Source: Fibrobacter sp. (GTDB lineage: Bacteria; Fibrobacterota; Fibrobacteria; Fibrobacterales; Fibrobacteraceae). From it: 40,171 nt of DNA. Numbering within the stretch: the stretch's first letter is position 1; every line of letters begins with the position of its first letter. Positions 17,284-26,046 of the stretch are shown piece after piece. A program made the position numbers and the translations under genes. The notes beneath the pieces are model-generated. The model had not been told where the DNA came from. It was given only the letters and a program-made list of their open reading frames with translations, and did not search any database. The DNA lies in the NCBI GenBank assembly GCA_024398845.1, contig JAKSIM010000025.1, forward strand, positions 1 through 40,171, read 5' to 3'.

Positions 17284-18867
17284 ATGAATAAAGCTGCCCT
17301 TATTGTTGCCGTAAGTCTTTTGCTCAGCCGCGTGCTGGGAATTTTCCGCGAAATGCTTTTGGCCCACGCCGCGGGCGTGTCGCTCGAAAAGAACGCTCTC
17401 GACTTGGCGTTCATGATTCCGGATATTTTGAATCATGTGGTGAGCACCGGATTTCTGTCCATCATCTTCATCCCGATTTTCACGGGCTACAAAGTCGCAA
17501 ACGACGAAAAGGGCGGCTGGAAGTTCTTTAGCAACGTGCTCAACACCTTCGGACTCGTGCTTTTGATTCTCGTGGTGCCGGCGTTCATCTGGATGAAGGA
17601 ACTCATAGCGCTCTTGACCGTCGATGGCGTGACGCCGGAACTCTTGGAACGCGCGACCTACTACGGCCGCATCATTTTGCCGGGCCAGATTTTCATCTTT
17701 GTCGGAAGCATCCTCGTCGCCGTGCAGCACACACGCAAGCAGTTCCTGATTCCGTCTCTCACGGGCCTCATCTACAACATCGCAATTGTGTTGGGCGGCA
17801 TTATCGGAATTGAAATCGGGAAGCGCACCGGCACGAACCTCGGCCTCGAAGGTTTCGCCTGGGGTGTTCCCGTCGGAAGCTTCATCGGATTTTTCGCACT
17901 CCAGATTCTTGGCGCAAAGCGCGGCGGCGTACACTACGAAGTCATCTGCGAACCCACGCACCCCGATATCGTTCGCTACTTCAAGATGATGCTCCCGATG
18001 TCACTTGGTGTAGGCTCCATGTTCGGCCTCGAATTCATCATCAGGAGCTTTGGCGCGAACTTTGGCACCTCGGGCATTTCGAGCCTCAACTACGCCTACC
18101 GCGTAATGTACACGCTTGTCGCCGTATTCGGGTTCTCCGTCTCTGTCACGAGCTACCCCGACATGGCACGCCTTGTGAAGGAAGGCCAGATTGAACAACT
18201 TAACCGAAAAATCTGGAAGAGCCTTTCGCGCATGTTCTGCATCTTGATTCCGGCGGTCGTCGCCGTTTGGGCGCTCTCGTTCCCCGCCGTGCGAATCCTC
18301 TTTGAACGCGGAGCCTTCCAACGCGAAACCACCGAAGCGATTGCAGAAATTTTGCGCTGGTACCTGCCCGTCTCCTTGGGCCTCTGCCTGCAAGCGGTGC
18401 TTGTGCGCAGCTTCTACGCAAGCGAACGCATGTGGCTTCCGACGCTCCTTAACACAGGAATTTTCGCAGCGACCATCCCCGCCTACATCTGGCTCGCCGA
18501 ACCGCTCGGCATCAAGAGCGTTCCCATTATCGGTGCCACAGGCGCCATACTGCAAGTTGTTTCCATGATTTACATGTGGGCAAAAAAGAACGGCACCGAC
18601 GGCATGAAGGAAGCGCTCTTGAACATGGGGCGCGCCCTCGTGGCCCTTGGCATCATGATTTTTGCCGCTATCGGCCTCGACCACATCTCCGGCGAATTTG
18701 TTCGCAACACGAACTTCGTCATCCTCGTCGTGTACGCCTGCGCCGCGGGAATCGCCCTCTTCACGCTCACGCTCATCGTGCAACGTTACCTCGGTAGTAA
18801 AGACGCAAAGGACATCCTGAACGAACTCATCGGAAAAGCAATGCGAAAATTGCACCTGAAAAAATAA
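17284..18867 (+). CDS. murJ: Lipid II flippase MurJ
   Basis: This 527-aa polytopic inner-membrane protein flips lipid II for peptidoglycan synthesis. The N-terminal segment SLLLSRVLGIFREMLLAHAAG and the later GPxG-like and RSFYASERMWLPT segments match the MurJ/MviN family, with about 14 membrane segments. The length is normal. It starts on the ATG at 17284 with only a weak binding site, divergent from the barrel gene 67 bp away. Its stop codon overlaps the left end of the MITE-like element. Confidence 0.95.
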   Translation: MNKAALIVAVSLLLSRVLGIFREMLLAHAAGVSLEKNALDLAFMIPDILNHVVSTGFLSIIFIPIFTGYKVANDEKGGWKFFSNVLNTFGLVLLILVVPAFIWMKELIALLTVDGVTPELLERATYYGRIILPGQIFIFVGSILVAVQHTRKQFLIPSLTGLIYNIAIVLGGIIGIEIGKRTGTNLGLEGFAWGVPVGSFIGFFALQILGAKRGGVHYEVICEPTHPDIVRYFKMMLPMSLGVGSMFGLEFIIRSFGANFGTSGISSLNYAYRVMYTLVAVFGFSVSVTSYPDMARLVKEGQIEQLNRKIWKSLSRMFCILIPAVVAVWALSFPAVRILFERGAFQRETTEAIAEILRWYLPVSLGLCLQAVLVRSFYASERMWLPTLLNTGIFAATIPAYIWLAEPLGIKSVPIIGATGAILQVVSMIYMWAKKNGTDGMKEALLNMGRALVALGIMIFAAIGLDHISGEFVRNTNFVILVVYACAAGIALFTLTLIVQRYLGSKDAKDILNELIGKAMRKLHLKK

Positions 18868-19054
18868 GGTCACCTCTAAAAATTGCTTTACACAGAGTGT
18901 CATCCGTGCGACTCAGCGATCAAGCTTGCTTGATCATTGATGCGAAGCGAGGAAAGTGCAGGACCATTTATGGGCCTGCATTTGACGTTTTTGACGAGCA
19001 AGCGGAGTGGACTATGTCAAATTTTTGAAAATTGAATTTTTAGAGGTGACCTTA
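18865..19054. mobile_element. MITE-like element with 20-bp terminal inverted repeats
   Basis: Positions 18865-18884 and 19035-19054 are perfect inverted repeats of 20 bp, beginning TAAGGTCACCTC. The outer TA on each side could be a TA target duplication, as in Tc1/IS630-type insertion. The 150-bp inside holds no ORF but has an 8-bp hairpin at 18918-18935. The left end supplies the murJ stop codon; the right end abuts a truncated FISUMP domain. Confidence 0.75.
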
Positions 19055-19080
19055 ACCTGAACTGGATAAGACAGGCGCAG

Positions 19081-19335
19081 ATGCTTTCGGACAATCAAGG
19101 TTTTCTGTTTGACGACCGGGACGGAGAAGTCTACGGCACGGTGCAAATTGGCGGTCAGGAATGGATGGCGGAAAATCTTCGATTCTGTTGCGAAGGGAGC
19201 GTTCCTTGCAACGGTGCGGAAAGCCTGGTGTCGACTTACGGACGGCTTTATTCCAAGGCGGCGCTGAAAAAGGCGGCCCCCGAAGGGTGGCACCTGCCCT
19301 CGATGCTTGAATGGGAGGAACTGCTGCTGCATTAA
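19081..19335 (+). pseudogene. Truncated FISUMP-domain remnant
   Basis: The 84-aa frame contains the first half of a FISUMP domain (TIGR02145, Fibrobacter major paralogous domain): DRDGEVYGTVQIGGQEWMAENLRF, then YGRLYSKAALKKAAPEGWHLPS and EWEEL, and stops. The usual second half with WSST-like and SVRC motifs is missing in all nearby frames. There is no signal peptide, and the upstream frame runs straight into the MITE-like repeat. It is most likely a fragment cut on both sides, though a short expressed protein cannot be excluded. Confidence 0.7.
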
Positions 19336-19377
19336 AAATTGATGATGGCCACAAATAGGAATTTGCAAATTTACCCT

Positions 19378-19407
19378 AAAAACGAAAACCGCAGCTTGCG
19401 CCGCGGT
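19378..19407 (-). terminator. Terminator of the GH45 gene at 19474
   Basis: On the minus strand an 8-bp stem (ACCGCGGC with GCTGCGGT, one G-U pair) closes a GCAA tetraloop and is followed by TTTTCGTTTTT. It lies 66 bp past the stop. Confidence 0.9.
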
Positions 19408-19473
19408 CTTGAACATCGGTTTTGATTATCTAAAGCATCAGCCAGCCATTTGCAACAGGCTAGCAGATTTTCA

Positions 19474-20931
19474 TCATTGAACGTCGCAGCCGGCGCTCGG
19501 ATTCTGCCATCCATCTTCTGCAGGGGCTTCGCCGGCCTTCCAGCAGTGCAGGGTATCCAGCACGTCGCCTTCCTTGAAATTAGACCAGTCGGTGCGTTTC
19601 TTGATGTTGGTCTCTACGGTGGTATTGATTCGGGTCATGTAATGGTCGATCAGGTACTGCGGGCACTCCACTTCCTCGATGTAATACGTCGGATTGTCGG
19701 CGGCCATGTACCAGTCGGCGAACCAGTGGCAGCCGCGAAGCAGGTTCGGGAGCCCGGCGTTACCGAAGGCGGCATCGCACATGTCCTTGACGCAAGTCTG
19801 GTAGCAATCCAGGGAGCCCTCGGTACCGCAGTTGGTATTTTTCTGGCATTCCGTGAGGAAGCCGCCAAAGCCCGCGCCCCAGTTCACGTTCTGGCCGTTC
19901 ACTTGGATGGAAAGCGCGTCAAAGGCACCCACGCCACCGCCTGGAACCATCAGGTCGAACTGTCCCGCCGGGAGGTTGGGATTGCCGCCAGCCACGTCCA
20001 TGCCGATGTTGGAGGCCATCACCACCAAGTGCTTGCCCTTGAGCGCCTTGTGGGTCGCCTTGGGCGGGTTATTCTCGAATTCATCCTTGAAGTGGCCGTC
20101 GTACTGCAGGTGATAACACTTACCGCACTTGCTATCGGCAGTGCCCGCCACGTAGGCGTAAGCGAGATTTTCGTTCACCGCAATGGGCGCCATGTCGGTA
20201 CAGGTGAATACGCCCTTTTCCTTTTCATCGCCGCAGGCGCTCCTGGTACCTTCGTAGCCCATCCAGGACTTGCTTACGTTACCCAAAGTGAAGGTAGGGA
20301 CTTCCACGTCGTGGATGTTGCAGTTACGGGCGGTCATGAGTTCCGCGGCGTAGGCTTCATCGGAAGAACGGTCCGCACGGGTCGCATCGTTTTCATTTTC
20401 CTTAATCCAGGAGCAGTGGGGCTTGCAGGCATCCCAGTAACGGGTGTTCCAGCCGCGCTTCGCCGTAGCGGAAATGTCCTTGGTGTATTCCGGGGAAGGC
20501 GTGCCGTAGGATTCGAGGGTCGGGAATCCGTCGGGCCCGAGTTCAGGAGAAACGGGGCCGCTGTTGGAACTGCCGGGCACCGGGTCGGCGGAGCTGCCAG
20601 CAACAGGATCCGCGCTGGAGCCCGGGACGACGGAACCGCTGGAGCCCGCGACAGGGCCCGCAGAACTGCCGGCGACAGGGCCCGCGCTGGAACCGGGAAT
20701 CGCCGCACTTGACCCTGGTACATCAGCAGCGGAACTGTTTACGCCAGAGGAAGCCTGCCCGTCAAGAGAACTCGACAGGGCCGGATTCTGATTGTCGTCA
20801 GGATTGACGACAGCACTACTTTCCGGATTAAGGGAAGTTCCCTGGTCCGCATTAGAGGAAGCATCGCCGCCACAGTTCCAAAGCATCATTGCGCACGAAA
20901 CCACGGCAGCGGTCAAATAAGATTTTTTCAT
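19474..20931 (-). CDS. GH45 endoglucanase, lipoprotein
   Basis: This 485-aa protein is probably a surface-anchored endo-1,4-beta-glucanase. The signal ends at Cys20 (LWNC). A linker of about 100 aa follows, made of repeated GSSAxPVA-type units (70-125). The catalytic domain starts near 158: TRYWD at 163-167 (base Asp167) and Asp326 in GQFDLMVPGGGVGAF (acid). A C-terminal extension of about 100 aa contains conserved WFADWYMAADNPTY and EVECPQYLIDHYM. AGAGGT precedes the ATG. It is a tandem paralogue of the gene at 21025, but lacks that protein's N-terminal module. Confidence 0.94.
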   Translation of the reverse strand: MKKSYLTAAVVSCAMMLWNCGGDASSNADQGTSLNPESSAVVNPDDNQNPALSSSLDGQASSGVNSSAADVPGSSAAIPGSSAGPVAGSSAGPVAGSSGSVVPGSSADPVAGSSADPVPGSSNSGPVSPELGPDGFPTLESYGTPSPEYTKDISATAKRGWNTRYWDACKPHCSWIKENENDATRADRSSDEAYAAELMTARNCNIHDVEVPTFTLGNVSKSWMGYEGTRSACGDEKEKGVFTCTDMAPIAVNENLAYAYVAGTADSKCGKCYHLQYDGHFKDEFENNPPKATHKALKGKHLVVMASNIGMDVAGGNPNLPAGQFDLMVPGGGVGAFDALSIQVNGQNVNWGAGFGGFLTECQKNTNCGTEGSLDCYQTCVKDMCDAAFGNAGLPNLLRGCHWFADWYMAADNPTYYIEEVECPQYLIDHYMTRINTTVETNIKKRTDWSNFKEGDVLDTLHCWKAGEAPAEDGWQNPSAGCDVQ

Positions 20932-20972
20932 TTTCTACCTCTATTTATAAACACAAATAAAAAGTGATTTTG

Positions 20973-20997
20973 CAAAAACCGCAGCCCTCGCCGCGGT
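20973..20997 (-). terminator. Terminator of the GH45 gene at 21025
   Basis: The minus strand has the same stem as the downstream terminator (ACCGCGGC with GCTGCGGT), here with a GAGG loop and a TTTTT tail. It lies just after the stop of the upstream GH45 gene. Confidence 0.88.
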
Positions 20998-21024
20998 TTA
21001 TTGTATTTTAACTCTATCTAGAAT

Positions 21025-22641
21025 TTAATTTTTGCAGCCAGCACCCTTGCCGTTCGGGTCATTCGGGTTTTCGCCATCTTTCCAACATTCCTGCGTTTCA
21101 AGTTCATCGCCAGCCTTGTATGAAGACCAGTCGTCATGCCACTTCCATCTGTTTTCTTTAGTCGTGTTGAAGTTTGTCATGTAATGGTCAATTAGGTACT
21201 GCGGGCATTCCACTTCTTCCCAGTTGTAGGTCGGGTTATCGGCAGCCATGTACCATTCGGCATACCACTTGCAACCACGGAGAAGGTTTGGCCAATCCTT
21301 GAATACGGATTCACACTTCGCAATAACGCATTCCTGGTACTTTTCAATGGTATTGTCCCAGCCAAGGGACTGCTGGCATTCCGTAAGGAATCCACCGCCG
21401 TTGGCGCCGAGGTCAGAAGCAGGAACGCCAATCTGATTAGAGAGAGCATTAAACGCACCTACGCCACCACCAGGAACAAGCATATCGTACTGGCCCGGCT
21501 CTACGTCATAACCAATATTGGAAGCCATCACAATCATATGCTTCCCTTTAAGAGCCTTGTGCGTATCCTTAACATCGTTGGCGTGATTACCACCATTGAA
21601 CTGTAAATGGAAGCACTTGCCGCATCCACCGCCGAACTGGTCTCCCGGAGCGGCCACATAGCCATAGGAAAGATTTTCGTTGACTTCAATCGGGGCCATG
21701 TCGGTGCAAGTGTAGGTACCGCCGGCATTATTATTCACGCAAGCGCTATTCGTGCCTTCGTAACCCATCCAATATTTCTGAACGGCATGACCAAGAGTGA
21801 AAGCGGGAACTTCCACGTCGTGAATGTTGCAGTTACGAGCAACCGTCATGCCCGCCTGGTAAGTCTCTTCGCTAGTGGTATCGACGCTGCTGAGCCAGGA
21901 ACAATGCGGCTTGCAGGCGTCCCAGTAACGGGAACTCCAGCCGGTCTTTCCGTTGCTTAAAATGTCTTTAGTATATTCAGCCGGAGGTTCACCATAGTCA
22001 GCGATATCCTTAAATTCACCCATGATTTTAGACGGTTCACTACTAGAACTTTCGATGACAGGTTCATTTGCGCTAGAAGCCAAAGTATCTGCACTACCAG
22101 AGCTCAAGATAACGGCAGCACTTGAGCTCACCTGGGTTCCAGCGGAACTCTGACCTGCCTGGGAAGCAGGAACTTCGCTGCCGGCACTTTCATTCGATGC
22201 GCTAGAATTCGCCGGAACATCGTCAGCAGCGCTAGAGTTCGCCACCACGCTAGAACTGCTCTTGATGATTTCGCCAGTTTCCGTCTTTGTGGCGTTAGCC
22301 GGGCAAAGCAGCTGTGTCGGCATGTTCAACGTGACGTACGGACCTTCGCTATCAAAAACCGTACCGACTTCACCATCTATTACAAAGTAAGCGCCTGCAA
22401 CAGGATTGCCACTAGCATCAAAAACAACGCCATTACCCGCAGCAGCCGAAGCCTGGTCCAGCACCCAATAAGTGCCATCACCAAAGTCCTGTATCCAGCC
22501 TGCCGAAAAAACGGTATAAGCAGCGCAATTACCTTGCGGATTCGGGGAAACCGCAGAACCATCGTTAGAGTCATCGCCACAAGAGCAAACCATCATCATG
22601 GCGCCCAAGGCCATCAAGGACTTAGCAGAATAACCTTTCAT
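21025..22641 (-). CDS. GH45 endoglucanase with N-terminal module
   Basis: This 538-aa lipoprotein (Cys21, VCSC) is a second tandem GH45 endoglucanase. An N-terminal module (about 38-115) contains GNGVVFDASGNPVAG and resembles the corresponding part of the GH45 protein at 1920. A Ser-rich linker (128-205) follows. The catalytic domain has SRYWD at 237-241 (Asp241) and Asp386 in GQYDMLVPGGGVGAF, and the same C-terminal extension (WYMAADNPTY, ECPQYLIDHYM) as its neighbour. GAGGAG precedes the ATG. The paired terminators suggest gene duplication, or a conserved operon unit. Confidence 0.94.
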   Translation of the reverse strand: MKGYSAKSLMALGAMMMVCSCGDDSNDGSAVSPNPQGNCAAYTVFSAGWIQDFGDGTYWVLDQASAAAGNGVVFDASGNPVAGAYFVIDGEVGTVFDSEGPYVTLNMPTQLLCPANATKTETGEIIKSSSSVVANSSAADDVPANSSASNESAGSEVPASQAGQSSAGTQVSSSAAVILSSGSADTLASSANEPVIESSSSEPSKIMGEFKDIADYGEPPAEYTKDILSNGKTGWSSRYWDACKPHCSWLSSVDTTSEETYQAGMTVARNCNIHDVEVPAFTLGHAVQKYWMGYEGTNSACVNNNAGGTYTCTDMAPIEVNENLSYGYVAAPGDQFGGGCGKCFHLQFNGGNHANDVKDTHKALKGKHMIVMASNIGYDVEPGQYDMLVPGGGVGAFNALSNQIGVPASDLGANGGGFLTECQQSLGWDNTIEKYQECVIAKCESVFKDWPNLLRGCKWYAEWYMAADNPTYNWEEVECPQYLIDHYMTNFNTTKENRWKWHDDWSSYKAGDELETQECWKDGENPNDPNGKGAGCKN

Positions 22642-22761
22642 AAAACTCCTCTATTTATATCGCCATTAAAAATAAATTCTAGTACCTTTTTATGCACGCA
22701 AAAAAGCATTATAAAAGCACAAAATGTTCTCTAAGTGTGCGCCCCGTGACCTGCGACACAA

Positions 22762-22797
22762 TAAAATGAAGGAACCGCGACCAGAGGTCACGATTCC
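22762..22797 (-). terminator. Terminator downstream of purM
   Basis: On the minus strand a 12-bp stem with two G-U pairs (GGAATCGTGACC with GGTCGCGGTTCC) and a TCT loop is followed by TTCATTTTATT. It lies about 110 bp after the purM stop. The gap also shows GC-rich sequence near 22850-22900 without a recognisable gene. Confidence 0.7.
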
Positions 22798-22906
22798 CAA
22801 AACACTTCGCAGTCAAAATCACTGCATGTGCGAATCCAATTCCACGGCGTCCGCAGGCAGGGCCCGCGGCGCACGGAAACGGGAAAGCGCGATCGTCGCG
22901 TATCAA

Positions 22907-23932
22907 CTAGTCGCGGAACTTCACCTGCTTCGTGCCAGCGACGACTTCGCCAATCTGCGTCCACTTCTCGCCCTTGGCTTCGAGATGGGCCACAACTTCG
23001 GCCTTGTCCGCCGGGTCAATGAACACGAGCATGCCCATGCCCATGTTGAACGTGGAGTACATTTCGTCCTTCTCCACGGAGCCGGCCTGCTGGATGAGCT
23101 TGAAGATCATCGGAGGATCCCACGTGGTACGGTCAATCACGACGTCAACGTTGTCCGGAAGGATACGCGGGATGTTGCCCTGGTAGCCCGAACCGGTGAT
23201 GTGTGCGAGACCCTGAATCTTCTTCTTGTTGCAGAGGTCGATGAGGCTCGGGTAGTAGCTGCGGTGCGGCGTCGCGAGAGCTTCGCCAATCGTCTTGTCC
23301 ATGCCATCGACGAGAGTGTCGACCTTGTAGCCGGCCACGTCAAAAAGCACCTTGCGGGCAAGAGAGTAACCGTTGGTGTGGAGGCCGGTGGACGGCAGAC
23401 CGAGGATGATGGTACCCGGCTTAATCTTCTTACCGTCAATGATGTTTTCGCGTTCCACGACACCCACGATGGTACCGGAAATATCGTAGTCACCCGGGCC
23501 ATAGAAGCCCGGCATTTCGGCAGTTTCACCGCCAATCAAAACGAGACCGTTTTCGCGGCAGGCCTTGGCCATGCCCATCACGAGCTTGTCCATAACACCC
23601 GGTTCCAAACGGCCGGTAGCCACGTAGTCAAGGAAGAACAACGGACGAGCACCCTGCACCAAAATATCGTCGCAGCAGTGGTTCACGATGTCCTGGCCCG
23701 GCAGTTCGTGCGTGCCCATTTCGATATCGACTTTGAGCTTGGTGCCAACGCCATCCACGGAGCTCACGAGGACGGGATCCTTCATGCCCAGGTGGTTCAG
23801 CGTGAAGAGGCCGCCGAAGTTGCCGACGTCGCCGAGGACGCCTTCGTTAAAGGTAGTACGTACGGATTTCTTGACACCGACCATCGCTTCATCAGCACGA
23901 GCCAGAGAAACACCTGCGTCTGCGTAGTTCAT
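22907..23932 (-). CDS. purM: Phosphoribosylaminoimidazole synthetase (AIR synthase)
   Basis: This 341-aa enzyme makes AIR from FGAM with ATP in purine synthesis. Family motifs are visible: SSVDGVGTKLKV, the HCCDDILVQGA segment, GGETAEMPGFY and GTIVGVVER, then HTNGYSLAR. An AAGGAT site precedes the start. It follows the DUF4388 protein by 38 bp, probably in one transcript, and other purine genes are not present. A 494-aa antisense frame is a shadow. Confidence 0.97.
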   Translation of the reverse strand: MNYADAGVSLARADEAMVGVKKSVRTTFNEGVLGDVGNFGGLFTLNHLGMKDPVLVSSVDGVGTKLKVDIEMGTHELPGQDIVNHCCDDILVQGARPLFFLDYVATGRLEPGVMDKLVMGMAKACRENGLVLIGGETAEMPGFYGPGDYDISGTIVGVVERENIIDGKKIKPGTIILGLPSTGLHTNGYSLARKVLFDVAGYKVDTLVDGMDKTIGEALATPHRSYYPSLIDLCNKKKIQGLAHITGSGYQGNIPRILPDNVDVVIDRTTWDPPMIFKLIQQAGSVEKDEMYSTFNMGMGMLVFIDPADKAEVVAHLEAKGEKWTQIGEVVAGTKQVKFRD

Positions 23933-23970
23933 TGTTTATCCTTTGCCCTTACCGGGCATTTTGTTTGGCC

Positions 23971-24771
23971 CTACTTTTGGGCACTTTGTTTTTCATCAAT
24001 ATTTCTGAGAGCATCCAAGATGAGGCTCGTCGTATCGGACATCTGGTTGATGTTCACGACCTCGGGCATCAAGTGGGTATCCAGCTTAAAGAGCGATTCG
24101 TCGCCCCAAGAAAGAATCTTTTCGAGGGCATCCGGACCTGCCAGTTTGCCACTCTTGGCACAGCAGATACGTCCGTCCTGGAAGGCGACAAAACCGGATT
24201 CACCGTGAGCTTCACAAATCACGGTACCCGTAATGCGGCTCTTTTCCATAGTCTGGGCAAAATCGATAAACGGGAGCACCTTGCCCGAAGCAAGCAGAGA
24301 GAGGCGCTGGAATTCATCGAACGCCTTGTTCTTCGCACGCAGGCTATCGCAAACCACCTTGTACAAGAAAACCATAATGTTCGGGTTCTTGTCGAGGAAC
24401 TTCACAAATTCAGCTCTCGGAATGTGCAACACCGTGCAGCCATCTTCGGCAGCCACAATCGTATTGCTCGTAAGCTCGTTACAAAGGATGGACATTTCGG
24501 CAAAGCAGGCGCCGCTTTCAACATAAGCGAGCACGCTGTAATGGCCGTCAGGCAAAATCTGACCGCAAACCTGAGCGCGGCCACTCTGCATCACGCAGAA
24601 GGAATCACCTTCAACACCACCCTGTATAATAATTTCACCAGCTTCGTACTCACGAAGCTCTGCATTCAGCAGCAAAAAGTCGGCGCACTCTCTTGGCACC
24701 TGTTGCAAAAACGGTACCTTCGCCTCGTAACTAGAGGCGATCCAATCGCCTATTCCAGTAGGATTCTTCAT
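23971..24771 (-). CDS. cNMP-binding-like plus DUF4388 protein
   Basis: This 266-aa soluble protein has an N-terminal cyclic-nucleotide-binding fold (about 20-135: EYEAGEIIIQGGVEGDSFCVMQSG, then GACFAEMSILCNE). The phosphate-binding Arg after the FAEM segment is replaced (LTSNTIVA), so ligand binding is doubtful. The C-terminal part (about 160-230, GFVAFQDGRICCAKSGKLAGPDALEKILSW) matches DUF4388. It is probably a signalling protein. It is upstream of purM in the same direction and close behind an orphan binding protein. Confidence 0.8.
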   Translation of the reverse strand: MKNPTGIGDWIASSYEAKVPFLQQVPRECADFLLLNAELREYEAGEIIIQGGVEGDSFCVMQSGRAQVCGQILPDGHYSVLAYVESGACFAEMSILCNELTSNTIVAAEDGCTVLHIPRAEFVKFLDKNPNIMVFLYKVVCDSLRAKNKAFDEFQRLSLLASGKVLPFIDFAQTMEKSRITGTVICEAHGESGFVAFQDGRICCAKSGKLAGPDALEKILSWGDESLFKLDTHLMPEVVNINQMSDTTSLILDALRNIDEKQSAQK

Positions 24772-24775
24772 AATG

Positions 24776-25969
24776 CTAAAAATTATAAATATTTCTATAC
24801 CATTTGTAAGTGGTATCTAAAAAATAAGGACCAATATTCGGCATTATTCCCAAATTCACGATTTTGGCCACGTTCCACAAAAGTTCGGCAGGCCTCCCGA
24901 CGGCCCCTTCGTAAAAATCGTTACCGCCCCCCGGCCCCACGCGACCGTCGTTCTGGTAAACGCGCTTTTCCCTGAACGCCTTGATGCGTTCGGCACGGGG
25001 TTCCGCCGCAAGGATTTCTTCGGGAGTCGAAAACATTCCGGGATTCACCCACACATCAACTGAATCGGCAAGCGCAAGCACCTCTTCCATCGAGAGTTTC
25101 AATTCTCGAGTCTTATCACTCGCCCACAGGTAGCAACCGCCAGCATCGCGAATAAGCTTCGCCGTATAGCTTTCACCACCGGGCGCATACCACACGCCAC
25201 CGTAACTCATGCCCGCCAAAACACGCGGACACACAGCGCCCTCCCCCTCTTTCGTGCGGTTCAAGGCGCTAGAAATCGCCCTGTACACCTCGGATTCCTG
25301 CCGGAATATGGAATCGGCGCGATGCACGAGCGCACCATCGCCCGCATCAAACAACGTTCCGTACAACTTAATCCATTCCGCTTTCGCCACAGGAGAATTC
25401 TCTTGCCATTCCGACGTGAGCATCATCGAGAGTCCAAGAGCGTTAATTCGTTCGTAATCGTCGTCACCGTGACCCGTGGCAAACGTCATGACCAAATCCG
25501 GAGCGAGCGCCACCAAAGGTTCCAGCGACAGCGCATGCCCCGTATAGACCTGGGGAAGCGAACCGTCCTTGACCCGCGAATACAACCCGCTATCGGCCAC
25601 AAGGTTCCCCTCGCCCACGGCCACAATGTGGTTTTGCAGCCCAAGACGCTCCATAAACCCGATTTGCGACGACGAGAGCGTGACCACACGATCCACCGGC
25701 CCCTCGAACAAGAACCGGTTAACCAGAGAATCCTTCCCCACAAACGATTTTACCTCAACAAAACGCCTACCACCCTCAAAACAGGCTCTAAAAAGCGAAC
25801 TTTCGACCATCGGAACACACGGGACCCCTTTTTCCGTTGAGTCCCCAGCCCCACACCCCTCCAAAAAGGCGAGGAAAAACACCGAAATTAACCCCAAAAC
25901 GCCAAATCGGCCCAACCGCACCCCCAGGAACGGTCTCAAAAATATTCGTAAAGTGTTGATTTTTAACAT
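24776..25969 (-). CDS. Iron-siderophore/B12-type ABC binding lipoprotein
   Basis: This protein (397 aa from the ATG at 25969) has a lipoprotein signal with Cys in FLEGC and a periplasmic binding protein fold of the BtuF/FhuD kind: RVVTLSSSQIGFMERLGLQNHIVAVG, then SLEPLVALAPDLVM, and a C-terminal lobe with GGVWYAPGGESYTAKLIRDAGG. It should capture iron-siderophore, heme or cobalamin for an ABC importer. No permease or ATPase lies nearby. Start choice is uncertain: the longer frame would overlap the divergent barrel gene, and the binding site at 25969 is weak. It ends 4 bp before the DUF4388 gene's start. Confidence 0.85.
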   Translation of the reverse strand: MLKINTLRIFLRPFLGVRLGRFGVLGLISVFFLAFLEGCGAGDSTEKGVPCVPMVESSLFRACFEGGRRFVEVKSFVGKDSLVNRFLFEGPVDRVVTLSSSQIGFMERLGLQNHIVAVGEGNLVADSGLYSRVKDGSLPQVYTGHALSLEPLVALAPDLVMTFATGHGDDDYERINALGLSMMLTSEWQENSPVAKAEWIKLYGTLFDAGDGALVHRADSIFRQESEVYRAISSALNRTKEGEGAVCPRVLAGMSYGGVWYAPGGESYTAKLIRDAGGCYLWASDKTRELKLSMEEVLALADSVDVWVNPGMFSTPEEILAAEPRAERIKAFREKRVYQNDGRVGPGGGNDFYEGAVGRPAELLWNVAKIVNLGIMPNIGPYFLDTTYKWYRNIYNF

Positions 25970-26046
25970 CTTATGAAATTTTTCCCTACACAATTCCCAA
26001 ACATAATGTATTTTATACATCGGAATTTCCTTATTGGGAGTCTTGT

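Noticed and set aside
23944..23982. Two mini hairpins (TGCCC/GGGCA and GCCC/GGGC) between the DUF4388 gene and purM
   Set aside because: Stems of 4-5 bp without a T-tract are too short to claim attenuation or a riboswitch.
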